Origin: Treponema sp.
Lineage (GTDB): Bacteria; Spirochaetota; Spirochaetia; Treponematales; Treponemataceae
Reading direction: 5' to 3'
Assembly: GCA_018385315.1 (NCBI GenBank)
Contig: JAHAZJ010000071.1
Coordinates: 1-41,074 of the forward strand
Length of the DNA: 41,074 bases
The position numbers were made by a program, and so were the translations under genes. Positions 1 through 8,263 of this stretch are shown here, piece after piece. Position 1 is the stretch's first letter. Each line of letters starts with the position of its first letter. The notes below the pieces were generated by a model. That model ran no database searches, had not been told where the DNA came from, and saw only the letters and a list, made by a program, of their open reading frames with translations.

Positions 1-33
1 TAATGACCAAGTAATAAAAAATGTATCCTTTTT

Positions 34-966
34 TTACTTAAATTCCACAACTCGCAGCTGGCCTTCTAAATCTGGATAAATCTGGGTTTTGAAGGCCCAG
101 TTTTTTGCCCAGGCGGCTGTGGCTTGGGCGTTGTATTCTCCTGCTTCCATAAGAACTGTTCCCTTTGGGTTTAAATGTTCTTTTATCTGTGGAATCAGGT
201 TTTTGATGATTGTAAGACCGTCGTCCAATTCATAACCATTTATTTTTGCTCTGTCCCCGGTTTCTGTAATGTCGCCGTCTAAAGCAAGGCGTGGCTCACT
301 TCTTCCATCTTTTAATAGTTCATTAACCATTGTGTGAGGAATATATGGGGGATTTGTAAGAATTACATCAAAACGCCATGGAACTTGTTCAAAAAGATTG
401 GAACGGGTAAAGCGGAATAGAGATTTTGCCTGTGGATGTTCCTGACCAATAAGTTTTTCTGTATTTTTTTCTGCCATTTCTAATGCTGCAGGGCTTATAT
501 CTACCATGGTGATTTTTGGCAGGCGGTCAAAAGGTATATTATGTACTTCTATAAGGTTTTTCATTACTGCAATTCCAATGCAGCCGCTTCCTGTACACAT
601 GTCGCAGATTGTAAGCAGAGAATCTGGACGGGCATCTATTTTTTCCAGAATTATGTCCAGGGCTTTTTCTACAAGAATTTCTGTGTCTGGTTTTGGAATT
701 AGAACTGCGGGACTTACAAGAAAATCGTAACCAAAAAATTCTTTGTGTCCTGTAATGTAGGCTATGGGTAAGCCGGTTTTCCTGGCTTTTATTGCCTGGG
801 TTAACCATTCTGCTTTTTCTGAAGCAAGTTCTTCATCTCGCTTTAATAAAATCTGGGATTTTGTATAACCTGTTATATATTCTAATAAAACCTGAATATC
901 TAAAGCAGGGGATGGTGAGGAAGATAATTCTTTTGTTGCCTGGTTCTTAAATTCCTGAATTGTCAT
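34..966 (-). CDS. prmC: Release factor glutamine methyltransferase PrmC
   Basis: N5-glutamine methyltransferase that methylates the glutamine of the GGQ motif in release factors, using S-adenosylmethionine in the cytoplasm. The 310-residue product has an N-terminal helical domain and a Rossmann-type methyltransferase domain. The domain carries the SAM-binding segment CTGSGCIGIAV and the catalytic NPPY motif (LTNPPYIPH). It lies directly downstream of prfA, the gene for its substrate, the usual arrangement. The ATG at 964-966 is preferred because MTIQEFKNQ is a normal family N-terminus. The frame stays open upstream to a GTG at 1065, but the extra 33 residues are encoded by a GC-rich repeat island. 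No clear Shine-Dalgarno precedes either start, so expression probably depends on readthrough from prfA. Identity is confident; the start is less certain. Confidence 0.93.
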   Translation of the reverse strand: MTIQEFKNQATKELSSSPSPALDIQVLLEYITGYTKSQILLKRDEELASEKAEWLTQAIKARKTGLPIAYITGHKEFFGYDFLVSPAVLIPKPDTEILVEKALDIILEKIDARPDSLLTICDMCTGSGCIGIAVMKNLIEVHNIPFDRLPKITMVDISPAALEMAEKNTEKLIGQEHPQAKSLFRFTRSNLFEQVPWRFDVILTNPPYIPHTMVNELLKDGRSEPRLALDGDITETGDRAKINGYELDDGLTIIKNLIPQIKEHLNPKGTVLMEAGEYNAQATAAWAKNWAFKTQIYPDLEGQLRVVEFK

Positions 967-1062
967 TTTTGGGGGCGTTACGGGGGATTCCCCCGTTAGA
1001 AGGGGTGACGGAAAACGTAAGCAGTTTACTGCGTCGTTTGAAGGCAGGGGAAGGCTTTCCCC
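967..1062. repeat. GC-rich hairpin island between prfA and prmC
   Basis: A block of about 95 bases, clearly richer in G+C than its surroundings, holds three small inverted repeats. They are acggggg/cccccgt with an ATT loop (980-996), GCAGT/ACTGC (1021-1032), and ggggaa/ttcccc (1047-1062). It looks like a dispersed palindromic (REP/MITE-like) element inserted in the prfA-prmC spacer. The prmC frame happens to read through it. That it is dispersed elsewhere in the genome is inference; only one copy is visible here. Confidence 0.55.
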
Positions 1063-1085
1063 CACCTTTTATTATCAGTCTGCAC

Positions 1086-2174
1086 TTAGTTTTCCAAATT
1101 TGTTATATCTGCTGCAAGCTGCTCTTCTTTTGCGTAAACATTCAAAGCATCCAGCATATCGTCCATGTTACCCATCATGAATCCTGGTAAGTTGTGAGCA
1201 CTGTAGTTAATACGGTGGTCTGTTACTCGATCCTGTGGGAAGTTATATGTACGGATTTTTTCAGAGCGGGCACCTGAACCTACCATGCTTGAGCGAGCTG
1301 CTGCACGTTCTGCCTGTTTTTTAGATTCTTCCAAATCAAACAAGCGGGCACGAAGTACACGGAATGCCTTTTCTTTATTTTTAATCTGGGATTTTTCATC
1401 CTGCTGAATTACAACAAGACCAGTTGGAATATGTGTTAAACGAACTGCAGAGTCTGTTGTATTTACACACTGTCCACCAGGACCACCGGCACGCATTACA
1501 TCAACACGTACATCGTTCATGTTAATCTGAATATCTGTTTCTTCTGCTTCTGGCAAAACTGCAACTGTAGCTGTAGAAGTCTGTAATCGTCCCTGGCTTT
1601 CTGTCTGTGGAACACGCTGTACACGATGTACACCAGATTCCCATCTTAATGTACCATATACGAATTTACCAGAAATGTTTGTTACAATTTTATTAAAGCC
1701 GCCAACTTCTGTTTCCTGAGCTTCCATTGTTTCTGTTTTCCAGCCCTTGCGTTCTGCAAGATGGATGTACATTTCCCAAAGGTCCCGTACAAATAATGAA
1801 GCTTCATCACCACCAGCGGCTGAACGGATTTCCAGAATAATGTTCTTTTCATCAAGTGGATCTGGAGGAACTAATTTAAGTTTTATGGTTTCTTCAAGTT
1901 TTGGCTGCTGTTCTTCCAGTTCTTTTAATTCTTCCCGAGCCATTTCTTTCATTTCTGCATCATCTTCTGCGGTAATCATTTCTTTGGCATCTTGAATTCC
2001 CTGGAGAACTTTTTTATATTGGGCACTTAATTCGCAAAGTTCAGAAAGATATCCGTGCTCCCGCATTGTGTCTTTGTATTTTTTTGCATCTTTTACAAGG
2101 TTAGGGTCCATTACTAATTCGCTAACTTCTTTGAAGCGAGTTTCACATTCATTTAATTTTTTCAATAAATCCAT
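1086..2174 (-). CDS. prfA: Peptide chain release factor 1 (RF1)
   Basis: Reads UAA and UAG stop codons in the ribosomal A site and triggers peptide release. The 362-residue length is typical. The catalytic GGQ is at residues 233-235 within [11 protein letters not shown], and the codon-reading tripeptide is PQT (189-191), the PxT form that marks RF1 rather than RF2. The context [10 protein letters not shown] is characteristic. It starts at an ATG (rc of 2172-2174). There is no Shine-Dalgarno upstream. Instead a TGCTAAAAT extended -10 (rc of 2184-2192) lies nine bases from the start codon, so the message may be leaderless. prmC follows on the same strand. Identification is secure. Confidence 0.97.
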   Translation of the reverse strand: MDLLKKLNECETRFKEVSELVMDPNLVKDAKKYKDTMREHGYLSELCELSAQYKKVLQGIQDAKEMITAEDDAEMKEMAREELKELEEQQPKLEETIKLKLVPPDPLDEKNIILEIRSAAGGDEASLFVRDLWEMYIHLAERKGWKTETMEAQETEVGGFNKIVTNISGKFVYGTLRWESGVHRVQRVPQTESQGRLQTSTATVAVLPEAEETDIQINMNDVRVDVMRAGGPGGQCVNTTDSAVRLTHIPTGLVVIQQDEKSQIKNKEKAFRVLRARLFDLEESKKQAERAAARSSMVGSGARSEKIRTYNFPQDRVTDHRINYSAHNLPGFMMGNMDDMLDALNVYAKEEQLAADITNLEN

Positions 2175-2183
2175 AGTGTTATG

Positions 2184-2192
2184 ATTTTAGCA
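2184..2192 (-). promoter_or_regulatory. Extended -10 promoter of prfA
   Basis: On the minus strand the sequence reads TGCTAAAAT, an extended -10 (TGn plus a TATAAT-like hexamer). Its last base is nine nucleotides from the prfA ATG, which places the transcript start within a few bases of the start codon. No ribosome binding site is visible in between. Confidence 0.5.
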
Positions 2193-2266
2193 TAAAATGG
2201 ACTTTAATTTCTACTATATATAAAGTTATATGAGTAGTGGTAGTTAAAAAATTGTAAAAACCTGCA

Positions 2267-2296
2267 TTGAAATAATAAGCTTTTTCATAGTAAAAT
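2267..2296 (+). promoter_or_regulatory. Promoter of the TRAP cassette
   Basis: TTGAAA (2267-2272) and TAAAAT (2291-2296) are separated by 18 bases, a good sigma-70-type pair. They lie 33 bases before the receptor gene, which has a strong GGAGGA ribosome binding site. The assignment rests on sequence alone. Confidence 0.5.
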
Positions 2297-2328
2297 AACT
2301 TCGTTAAAAATTATATGGAGGAAATTTT

Positions 2329-3288
2329 ATGAAAAAGTTATTTTCGATTGCAGCTTCTGTTCTTTTTGCTGTAGTTCTTTTGGCTGGATGTTCTAAAGCT
2401 AATGCAAAAAAAGATTACATTCTTGCAACTGGTGGTACTGGTGGTACTTATTATCCATTTGGTGGAGCAATTGCAAACATCTGGAATACAAAAATTGAAA
2501 ACATGAACGTAACTGCTCAGGCTACAGGTGCTTCTGCAGAAAATCTTCGTCTTATTAACAAAGGTGATGCTGAATTTGGTACTGTTCAGAATGATGTTAT
2601 GGATTACGCTTTTAACGGTACTGATATGTTTGCTGGAGAAAAATTATCAAATATTGCTACAATTGGTACTCTTTATCCAGAAGTAATTCAGATTGCTGTT
2701 TCAGAAAATAGTGGTATCAACTCTATTTATGACTTCAAAGGAAAACGTATTTCTGTTGGAGATGCTGGTTCTGGTGTTGAATTCAATGCTAAACAGATTA
2801 TGGAAGGTTATGGTTTAACTTTTAATGATATTAAAAAATCAAATCTTTCTTTCAAAGAATCTGCTGAAGCTATTCAGAATGGTACTTTGGATGGTTGTTT
2901 CATTACTGCTGGTGTTCCAAATGCTGCTTTACAGGAACTTGCTTTTTCAGCTGGTCTTAAACTTATTCCAGTATCTGGAAATGAAGCTGCTACTGTAATG
3001 GATAAATATGGTTATTACACTGCAACTACAATCCCAGGTGGTACATACAAAGGTTCTGATGAAGATGTTCCTGCATTGGCAATTAAAGCTACTTTAGCTG
3101 TAAGTGCTTCTCTTGATGAAGATACTGTTTACGAAATGACAAAAGCTTTATTTGAAAATCTTCAGGAACTTGGTAATGCACATGCAAAAGGAAAAGAAGT
3201 TTCTGCTGCTTCTGCTGTAACAGGTGTTTCTGTTCCATTCCACCCAGGTGCTGTAAAATATTACAAAGAAATTGGTTTAATGAACTAA
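2329..3288 (+). CDS. TRAP transporter TAXI-family solute receptor lipoprotein
   Basis: Periplasmic substrate-capture protein of a TRAP uptake system, driven by an ion gradient through the permease encoded at 3991-6099. The product has 319 residues. A lipoprotein signal peptide ends in the lipobox LLAGC (Cys21). The mature protein opens with ATGGTGGTYYPFGGAIANIW, a hallmark of the TAXI family, and later has KGKRISVGDAGSGVEF. A GGAGGA ribosome binding site precedes the ATG. A terminator-like hairpin follows, so the receptor is probably made in excess of the permease. TAXI substrates are poorly known; dicarboxylates and amino acids such as glutamate are documented for some members, and the ligand here cannot be read from sequence. 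Confidence 0.93.
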   Translation: MKKLFSIAASVLFAVVLLAGCSKANAKKDYILATGGTGGTYYPFGGAIANIWNTKIENMNVTAQATGASAENLRLINKGDAEFGTVQNDVMDYAFNGTDMFAGEKLSNIATIGTLYPEVIQIAVSENSGINSIYDFKGKRISVGDAGSGVEFNAKQIMEGYGLTFNDIKKSNLSFKESAEAIQNGTLDGCFITAGVPNAALQELAFSAGLKLIPVSGNEAATVMDKYGYYTATTIPGGTYKGSDEDVPALAIKATLAVSASLDEDTVYEMTKALFENLQELGNAHAKGKEVSAASAVTGVSVPFHPGAVKYYKEIGLMN

Positions 3289-3312
3289 TTTTTACCTGAC
3301 ATTTTGGTAGTT

Positions 3313-3350
3313 AAAATGGGCTGGTGAGTGTTTGCCAGTCCATTTTTTTT
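3313..3350 (+). terminator. Terminator or attenuator after the TAXI receptor gene
   Basis: Stem ATGGGCTGG (3316-3324) pairs with CCAGTCCAT (3335-3343) with one G-T wobble. It is extended by A-T pairs and followed by eight T residues. Its position between receptor and permease genes fits partial termination that raises the receptor-to-permease ratio. Confidence 0.7.
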
Positions 3351-3359
3351 GGAGTTTTT

Positions 3360-3911
3360 ATGAAAAGAAGAAAAATTGCATATGGGGTTCTCGTTTTTAT
3401 TCTGCTGGTGATTTTATATGTAATTTTTTTTCCATGGATTTCTGTTTTATCTATTAGTAATAAAAAAAATCCAAAACAAAAAATTTATTCTACTCAAGCT
3501 TATGAAGCCGGGTTTTGTATTTCATACACTCATTCAGTAAATAAAGGTCGTGTTCATGATTATTATGAATGTGATAAGGCTAATGGTGATTTGATTCTGA
3601 CTAATTCACATTTTGTTTCTTATGGAGCTGGTATGCCTGAACTGGAAGAAACTGATGGAGCCAGTTTTGTATTATTGGAAAATGGTTATTTAATGAAGAA
3701 TATTAACCGTCGTGTGCCAAAGCTTGTAATGGCCGTTGGTGTAATTGCCAATCACACCTTTTCTCCTTGTTATTTTGGTGGAGAATTACCTGGTGAACCT
3801 TTATCTGAAATTTCTTTTACTGATTTTTTTGAGCCCCAAACAAGTTTGATTTTTGAATGTAAAAAAATAAATTATATAGATTTCATGCTGTATGGCTTAA
3901 AAAGGGATTAA
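3360..3911 (+). CDS. DUF1850 family TRAP-associated protein
   Basis: Small membrane-anchored protein of the DUF1850 family, which typically sits between TAXI receptor and fused TRAP permease genes. Its biochemical role is unknown. The product has 183 residues. An N-terminal membrane segment (about residues 6-27, hydrophobic after KRRK) is followed by an extracytoplasmic domain. That domain contains ISYTHSVNKGRVHDYYE and HFVSYGAGMPELEE, the two conserved stretches of the family. The frame is open from a GTG at 3324, but the ATG at 3360 is chosen because GGAG lies just upstream and the earlier segment overlaps the terminator hairpin. Order and strand support a role with the flanking TRAP genes. 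Confidence 0.82.
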   Translation: MKRRKIAYGVLVFILLVILYVIFFPWISVLSISNKKNPKQKIYSTQAYEAGFCISYTHSVNKGRVHDYYECDKANGDLILTNSHFVSYGAGMPELEETDGASFVLLENGYLMKNINRRVPKLVMAVGVIANHTFSPCYFGGELPGEPLSEISFTDFFEPQTSLIFECKKINYIDFMLYGLKRD

Positions 3912-3930
3912 AATTTTCATAAAAGCCTAG

Positions 3931-3974
3931 TATAATCTTAGCATTGTAAAAAACTTAAAGCAAAAACTTAAAGC
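3931..3974 (+). promoter_or_regulatory. Candidate internal promoter and tandem 13-mer before the TRAP permease
   Basis: A consensus TATAAT at 3931-3936 has a weak -35 (TTAAAA, 3908-3913) 17 bases upstream, overlapping the DUF1850 stop. It is followed by two exact tandem copies of AAAAACTTAAAGC (3949-3961 and 3962-3974) and then the GGAGG ribosome binding site. The permease may therefore be transcribed separately from the receptor. Confidence 0.45.
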
Positions 3975-3990
3975 AAAAAGGAGGTCCCCG

Positions 3991-6099
3991 ATGGACAAAA
4001 ACAACGAAATCGAAGCTCAGGAAATTCAGCCATCTTCTGGTGCTGTAGAAAACATTCTTCCTACAACAAATGAAGAAGAAATGAAAAAGCTTATGAAGGA
4101 TTTGGATAGAGAACAAGCCTATCGTGAACATAAATGTTGGAGACAGTATATTACAGTAATTGTCTCAATAGTTTTTGTATTGTTTCAGCTTTATGCCACA
4201 TTGTCTGGTCATGTTACAGCACAAGTTCTTAGAGCCTCTCATCTTGCTTTTGTTCAAATGCTGGCATTCTTTCTTTTTCCAGCTTCCAAAAAAATGCCAA
4301 AGAATACTTTGCCTTGGTATGATGTGCTTTTAGGTTTAATTGGTGCGGCTTGTTGGGTTTATATTGTTGTTAATTTCCAGATGTATGCTCATGGTGCAAC
4401 AAATACTCTTGTAAATAGAACTGGTAACAATAATATGCTTGATGTAATTATTGGTATTGTTGGTATATTGATTTTATTTGAGAGCTGTCGTCGTATTGTT
4501 GGACTCCCAATTATGATTATTGCAGGTGCTTTTGTAATATATGCCTTCTTGGGTAAATATTTGCCAGGTTTCTTACATCACAGAGGTTATTCTGTTCAGC
4601 GTGTTGTTTGTCACCTTTTCTATAATACAGAAGGAATTATGGGAACACCAATAGGTGCATGTTCTACATTTATTTTCCTCTTTATTCTATTTGGTGCATT
4701 GCTGGAAAAAACAGGTATTGGACAGTTCTTTATTGATTTATGTAATGCTATTGCCGGTGGTGCCAGTGGTGGTCCAGCAAAAGTAGCAGTTCTTTCTTCA
4801 GCATTGCTTGGAACTGTATCTGGTTCATCTGTTTCTAATACTGTTGGTTCTGGTTCTTTTACAATTCCAATGATGAAAAAACTTGGTTATAAGGGTGAAT
4901 TTGCGGGTGCTGTAGAAGCTGCTGCATCAACTGGTGGACAGCTTATGCCTCCTATTATGGGAGCCGCTGCATTCCTTATGGCAGAAAGTCTTGGCGTTTC
5001 CTATGTAACAATTATTAAAGCAGCAATTATTCCTGCAATTTTGTATTTTACAGGAATCTTTATTACTGTTCATCTTGAAGCAAAGAAGCTTGGGTTAAAA
5101 GGGCTTCCAAAGGATCAGCTTCCAAAATTTCTTCCACTGTTTTTACGCAAAGGTTACATGATTCTTCCATTGATTGTAATTATCTACTTCTTATGTAGTG
5201 GAAAAACTGCTGTTTTTTCTGCATTAATGGGTATTCTTTCTTGTATTTTGATTGGAGTAGGTGTTTCTTGTGTTGATTTGGCAAAGGGAAGACGTCCAAC
5301 TTTTACAGGTAAAGATCTTGTTGAAGTAATGTGTGCCGCTGCAAGAAATATTATTTCGGTAGCAATTGCCTGTGGTATGGCTGGAATTATTATTGGTATT
5401 GTAACTTTAACTGGTATTGGTCTTAAACTTGGTGCAGGACTTGTTGCTCTTGCTCATGGAAAACTGTTCCTTACACTTTTACTTACAATGATTGCTTCTA
5501 TTATTCTTGGTATGGGAGCACCAACAACTGCAAACTATCTTATTACATCAACAATTACTGCTGGTGCTATTATTACTTGTCTTTATGGACCAGGTGCAGA
5601 TGTTGAAAACATTATGAAGCTTCCTGCTCATATGTTTGCATTCTACTTTGGTATTATTGCGGACGTTACACCGCCAGTAGCTTTGGCTGCAATTGCTGGT
5701 GCGGCTATTGCAAAAGCTAAACCTATGAAGACTGCTGTAAATGCAACAAAACTTGCAATTGGAGCATTCATTATTCCTTACATGTTTGTATATAATCCTC
5801 AGATGCTTATGATTAATGCTTCTGCTGTAACAGTAATTTACATCGCTCTTACAGCAATCATTGGTATGTTTGGTATTAGTGTTGCTCTTGAAGGTTATGG
5901 TTTTGGAAATACAGGAATGTTCTATGGAAGAAATATGAATAAAGCTGTAATTGTAACTTTTGATGTAATTGAACGAATTATATTTGCAATTGGTGGTATT
6001 CTTTGTGTAATTCCAGAAAGCCGTACAGATTTTATTGGTTTGATTATTATGGTTGCAGCTTGTGCATTCCAGATTATTAGAAAAAAAATTACAAAATAG
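3991..6099 (+). CDS. TRAP transporter fused permease (DctQ-DctM, 4TM/12TM type)
   Basis: Membrane component of the TAXI TRAP system, catalysing ion-coupled solute import. The product is 702 residues and is almost entirely hydrophobic after a charged N-terminus of about 50 residues. That length fits the fused small (4 TM) plus large (12 TM) subunit class found with TAXI receptors. Signature segments of the large subunit are visible: GTVSGSSVSNTVGSGSFTIP, AAASTGGQLMPPIMGAAAFL and GMGAPTTANYLI. A strong GGAGG precedes the ATG. It follows the receptor and DUF1850 genes on the same strand. Function as a TRAP permease is secure; the substrate is unknown. Confidence 0.95.
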   Translation: MDKNNEIEAQEIQPSSGAVENILPTTNEEEMKKLMKDLDREQAYREHKCWRQYITVIVSIVFVLFQLYATLSGHVTAQVLRASHLAFVQMLAFFLFPASKKMPKNTLPWYDVLLGLIGAACWVYIVVNFQMYAHGATNTLVNRTGNNNMLDVIIGIVGILILFESCRRIVGLPIMIIAGAFVIYAFLGKYLPGFLHHRGYSVQRVVCHLFYNTEGIMGTPIGACSTFIFLFILFGALLEKTGIGQFFIDLCNAIAGGASGGPAKVAVLSSALLGTVSGSSVSNTVGSGSFTIPMMKKLGYKGEFAGAVEAAASTGGQLMPPIMGAAAFLMAESLGVSYVTIIKAAIIPAILYFTGIFITVHLEAKKLGLKGLPKDQLPKFLPLFLRKGYMILPLIVIIYFLCSGKTAVFSALMGILSCILIGVGVSCVDLAKGRRPTFTGKDLVEVMCAAARNIISVAIACGMAGIIIGIVTLTGIGLKLGAGLVALAHGKLFLTLLLTMIASIILGMGAPTTANYLITSTITAGAIITCLYGPGADVENIMKLPAHMFAFYFGIIADVTPPVALAAIAGAAIAKAKPMKTAVNATKLAIGAFIIPYMFVYNPQMLMINASAVTVIYIALTAIIGMFGISVALEGYGFGNTGMFYGRNMNKAVIVTFDVIERIIFAIGGILCVIPESRTDFIGLIIMVAACAFQIIRKKITK

Positions 6100-6129
6100 C
6101 GAGAATTTGCGATTTTTTAATATTGGTGG

Positions 6130-6169
6130 TATCCTAGAATAAAATACAATGTGAAAATATCACAGGATA
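6130..6169 (+). promoter_or_regulatory. Hairpin or operator before the acyl-CoA synthetase gene
   Basis: An inverted repeat TATCCT (6130-6135) / AGGATA (6164-6169) encloses a smaller one, GTGA/TCAC (6151-6163). It lies 25 bases upstream of the start codon in an A+T-rich leader. It could be an operator for a fatty-acid-responsive regulator or a leader hairpin; nothing in the sequence settles which. Confidence 0.3.
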
Positions 6170-6194
6170 TATAAATTAAAAATGGAGTCTAAGA

Positions 6195-8150
6195 ATGGAA
6201 AAATTTCCTTTTGACAAATCTATTCCAAAAAATCTTGCGCTTTTGTTTAAAGATAGAGTTGCAAAACATCCTGATGTTAATCTTCAGGCTGGAAAAAACA
6301 AAGAAGGTGTATTCGAGTATTACACATTTCAGCAAGTTTATGATTATGTGATGGGGCTTTCTCTTGCAATGAGAAACCTCGGTGTTCATAGAGGGTCAAA
6401 CGTTGCCCTTATTTCCGATAACCGTCCTGAATGGCTTTGGACAGATTTGGCATTACAGGCACTTGGTGCAGCAGATGTTCCACGTGGATGTGATTCTTTG
6501 GGAAATGAAATTCGTTTTATTATTTCTTTTGCAGACTGTGAAGTTGGTGTTTTTGAAAATGTAAAACAGCTTAACAAGGTTTTGGAAAAGCAGGAAGAAG
6601 TTCCTTTATTAAAAACTGCAATTGTTTTTGAAAAATTCCAGGAATCAGAATTAGCTGCTAAAACTAAGATTAAGATTATTGATTTTAGAGCTTTGATGGA
6701 TGAAGGAAAGAATATCTACGAAGCAAATAAAGATGCATTAAAAGCTGAAATTGAAGCTGAAATGGAAAAAACTCAGCCAGATGATGTTGCAACAATGATT
6801 TTTACTTCTGGTACAACAGGAACTCCAAAAGGTGTAATGCTTACTCATGACAATTACATTTCTCAGCTTTCTTGTATTCATACATTCTTGCCTTCAAAAC
6901 CTGGTGAATATTGGCTTACAGTTCTTCCTGTATGGCATGTATTTGAACGTCTTATTCAGTATGTTGCAATTTACTTTAACAATGGTCTTGCTTATTCAAA
7001 ACCAATTGGTGCAATTATGCTTGCTGATATGGCTGTTATTAAACCTCAGTGGATGTGCGGTGTACCTCGTCTTTGGGAACAGCTTGCTAAAGGTGTTAGA
7101 AAAGTAATGCAGAAAAAAGGTGGTATTACACTTAAACTCTTTAATTTCTTCCTTTTTATTGGAAAGCATTATGCAGACAATAAGGATAAAGTATTAGGAC
7201 ATGTTTGCCGCTTTAAGAAACGAAACAAGGTTTTGGATTGCATCTGCGGTATTATTCCTATGATTCTTTTATGGCCATTGCATAAATTAGGTGATGTTCT
7301 TGTATTCAGCAAGCTTCGGGAAAAATTTGGAGGTCGTTTGCACATTGCTATTTCAGGTGGTGGCGCATTGCAGAAAGAAAACGAAGACTTCTATCGCGCA
7401 GTGGGACTTAATCTTTTGGAAGGATATGGTCTTTCAGAAACTGCACCAGTTATTTGTTTCCGTTATTACAAAGAGCCTCGTCCTGGTTGTGTAGGTGCCA
7501 TTTTCCCAACTTTTGAAGTAAAAGTTGTAAAAGAAGAGCATGGCGTTGTATCTGATGAAACTCCACTTCCTCCAGGTCAAAAAGGATTGATTTGGGTACG
7601 TGGTCGCCAGGTAATGAAAGGATATTACAAGCGTCCTGATTTGACAGAGGCTGCTATTAATAAAGAGGGCTGGTTCAACACTGGTGACCTTGGTATTAGA
7701 ACTTTTGATGATGAATTAAAGATTACTGGTCGTGCTAAAGATACAATTGTATTGCTTGGTGGTGAAAACGTTGAACCTTCTATGATTGAAGCAGGTCTTT
7801 CTGGCAGTGAGTATATTGAATCTTCTATGGTTGTTGGTCAGGATCAGAGATATTTGGGATGTCTTATTGTTCCAAATAAGGAAGCTGTTCAAAAATATGC
7901 AGAAGACAATAAAATTTCTTCTGATGATTATGAAGAATTACTTGAAACACCAGAAATTCAAAATCTGTTTGTAAATGAAATTGCAAATTTAATTTCTCAG
8001 CAGAATGGATTTAGATTGTGTGAAAGAGTTAATAAATTTGTATTAATTCCAAACAGTTTCCAGGTTGGTGTAGAACTTTCTGCCAAACAGGAGATGATGC
8101 GTTATAAAATTTCAGAAAAATATGCTGATAAAATCGCATCAATGTTCTAG
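6195..8150 (+). CDS. Long-chain fatty acid--CoA ligase (AMP-binding)
   Basis: Activates fatty acids to acyl-CoA through an acyl-adenylate, at the cytoplasmic face of the membrane. The product is 651 residues, usual for long-chain enzymes. The phosphate-binding motif IFTSGTTGTPKGVMLTH lies near residues 200-220, GYGLSETAPV near 415, and the adenylation/thiolation hinge region GWFNTGDLG followed by ITGRAKD near 490-520. Hydrophobic stretches around residues 320-375 fit the bacterial membrane-associated forms. It starts at the ATG at 6195 after TGGAG. It is a single-gene unit closed by a terminator. The substrate is inferred from family resemblance; host-derived fatty acids would be plausible. 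Confidence 0.92.
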   Translation: MEKFPFDKSIPKNLALLFKDRVAKHPDVNLQAGKNKEGVFEYYTFQQVYDYVMGLSLAMRNLGVHRGSNVALISDNRPEWLWTDLALQALGAADVPRGCDSLGNEIRFIISFADCEVGVFENVKQLNKVLEKQEEVPLLKTAIVFEKFQESELAAKTKIKIIDFRALMDEGKNIYEANKDALKAEIEAEMEKTQPDDVATMIFTSGTTGTPKGVMLTHDNYISQLSCIHTFLPSKPGEYWLTVLPVWHVFERLIQYVAIYFNNGLAYSKPIGAIMLADMAVIKPQWMCGVPRLWEQLAKGVRKVMQKKGGITLKLFNFFLFIGKHYADNKDKVLGHVCRFKKRNKVLDCICGIIPMILLWPLHKLGDVLVFSKLREKFGGRLHIAISGGGALQKENEDFYRAVGLNLLEGYGLSETAPVICFRYYKEPRPGCVGAIFPTFEVKVVKEEHGVVSDETPLPPGQKGLIWVRGRQVMKGYYKRPDLTEAAINKEGWFNTGDLGIRTFDDELKITGRAKDTIVLLGGENVEPSMIEAGLSGSEYIESSMVVGQDQRYLGCLIVPNKEAVQKYAEDNKISSDDYEELLETPEIQNLFVNEIANLISQQNGFRLCERVNKFVLIPNSFQVGVELSAKQEMMRYKISEKYADKIASMF

Positions 8151-8180
8151 TTTTTAGCATTTTTTGAAAATTTCGACTTT

Positions 8181-8216
8181 AAAGGCGGTAAGAGATTAAT
8201 CTTTCCGCCTTTTTTT
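8181..8216 (+). terminator. Terminator of the acyl-CoA synthetase gene
   Basis: AAAGGCGG (8181-8188) pairs perfectly with CCGCCTTT at 8205-8212, and the T-tract continues past the stem. The loop contains a second small palindrome. This is a classic intrinsic terminator. Confidence 0.85.
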
Positions 8217-8263
8217 ATTTTTTTTGTTGCTCATTAAATATTTTGGGTTTATCCTATTTAATT

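Noticed and set aside
967..1065. Extending PrmC to the GTG at 1065
   Set aside because: The extra residues are encoded by a hairpin-rich repeat island, have no family similarity and lack a ribosome binding site; the ATG at 966 gives a normal N-terminus.
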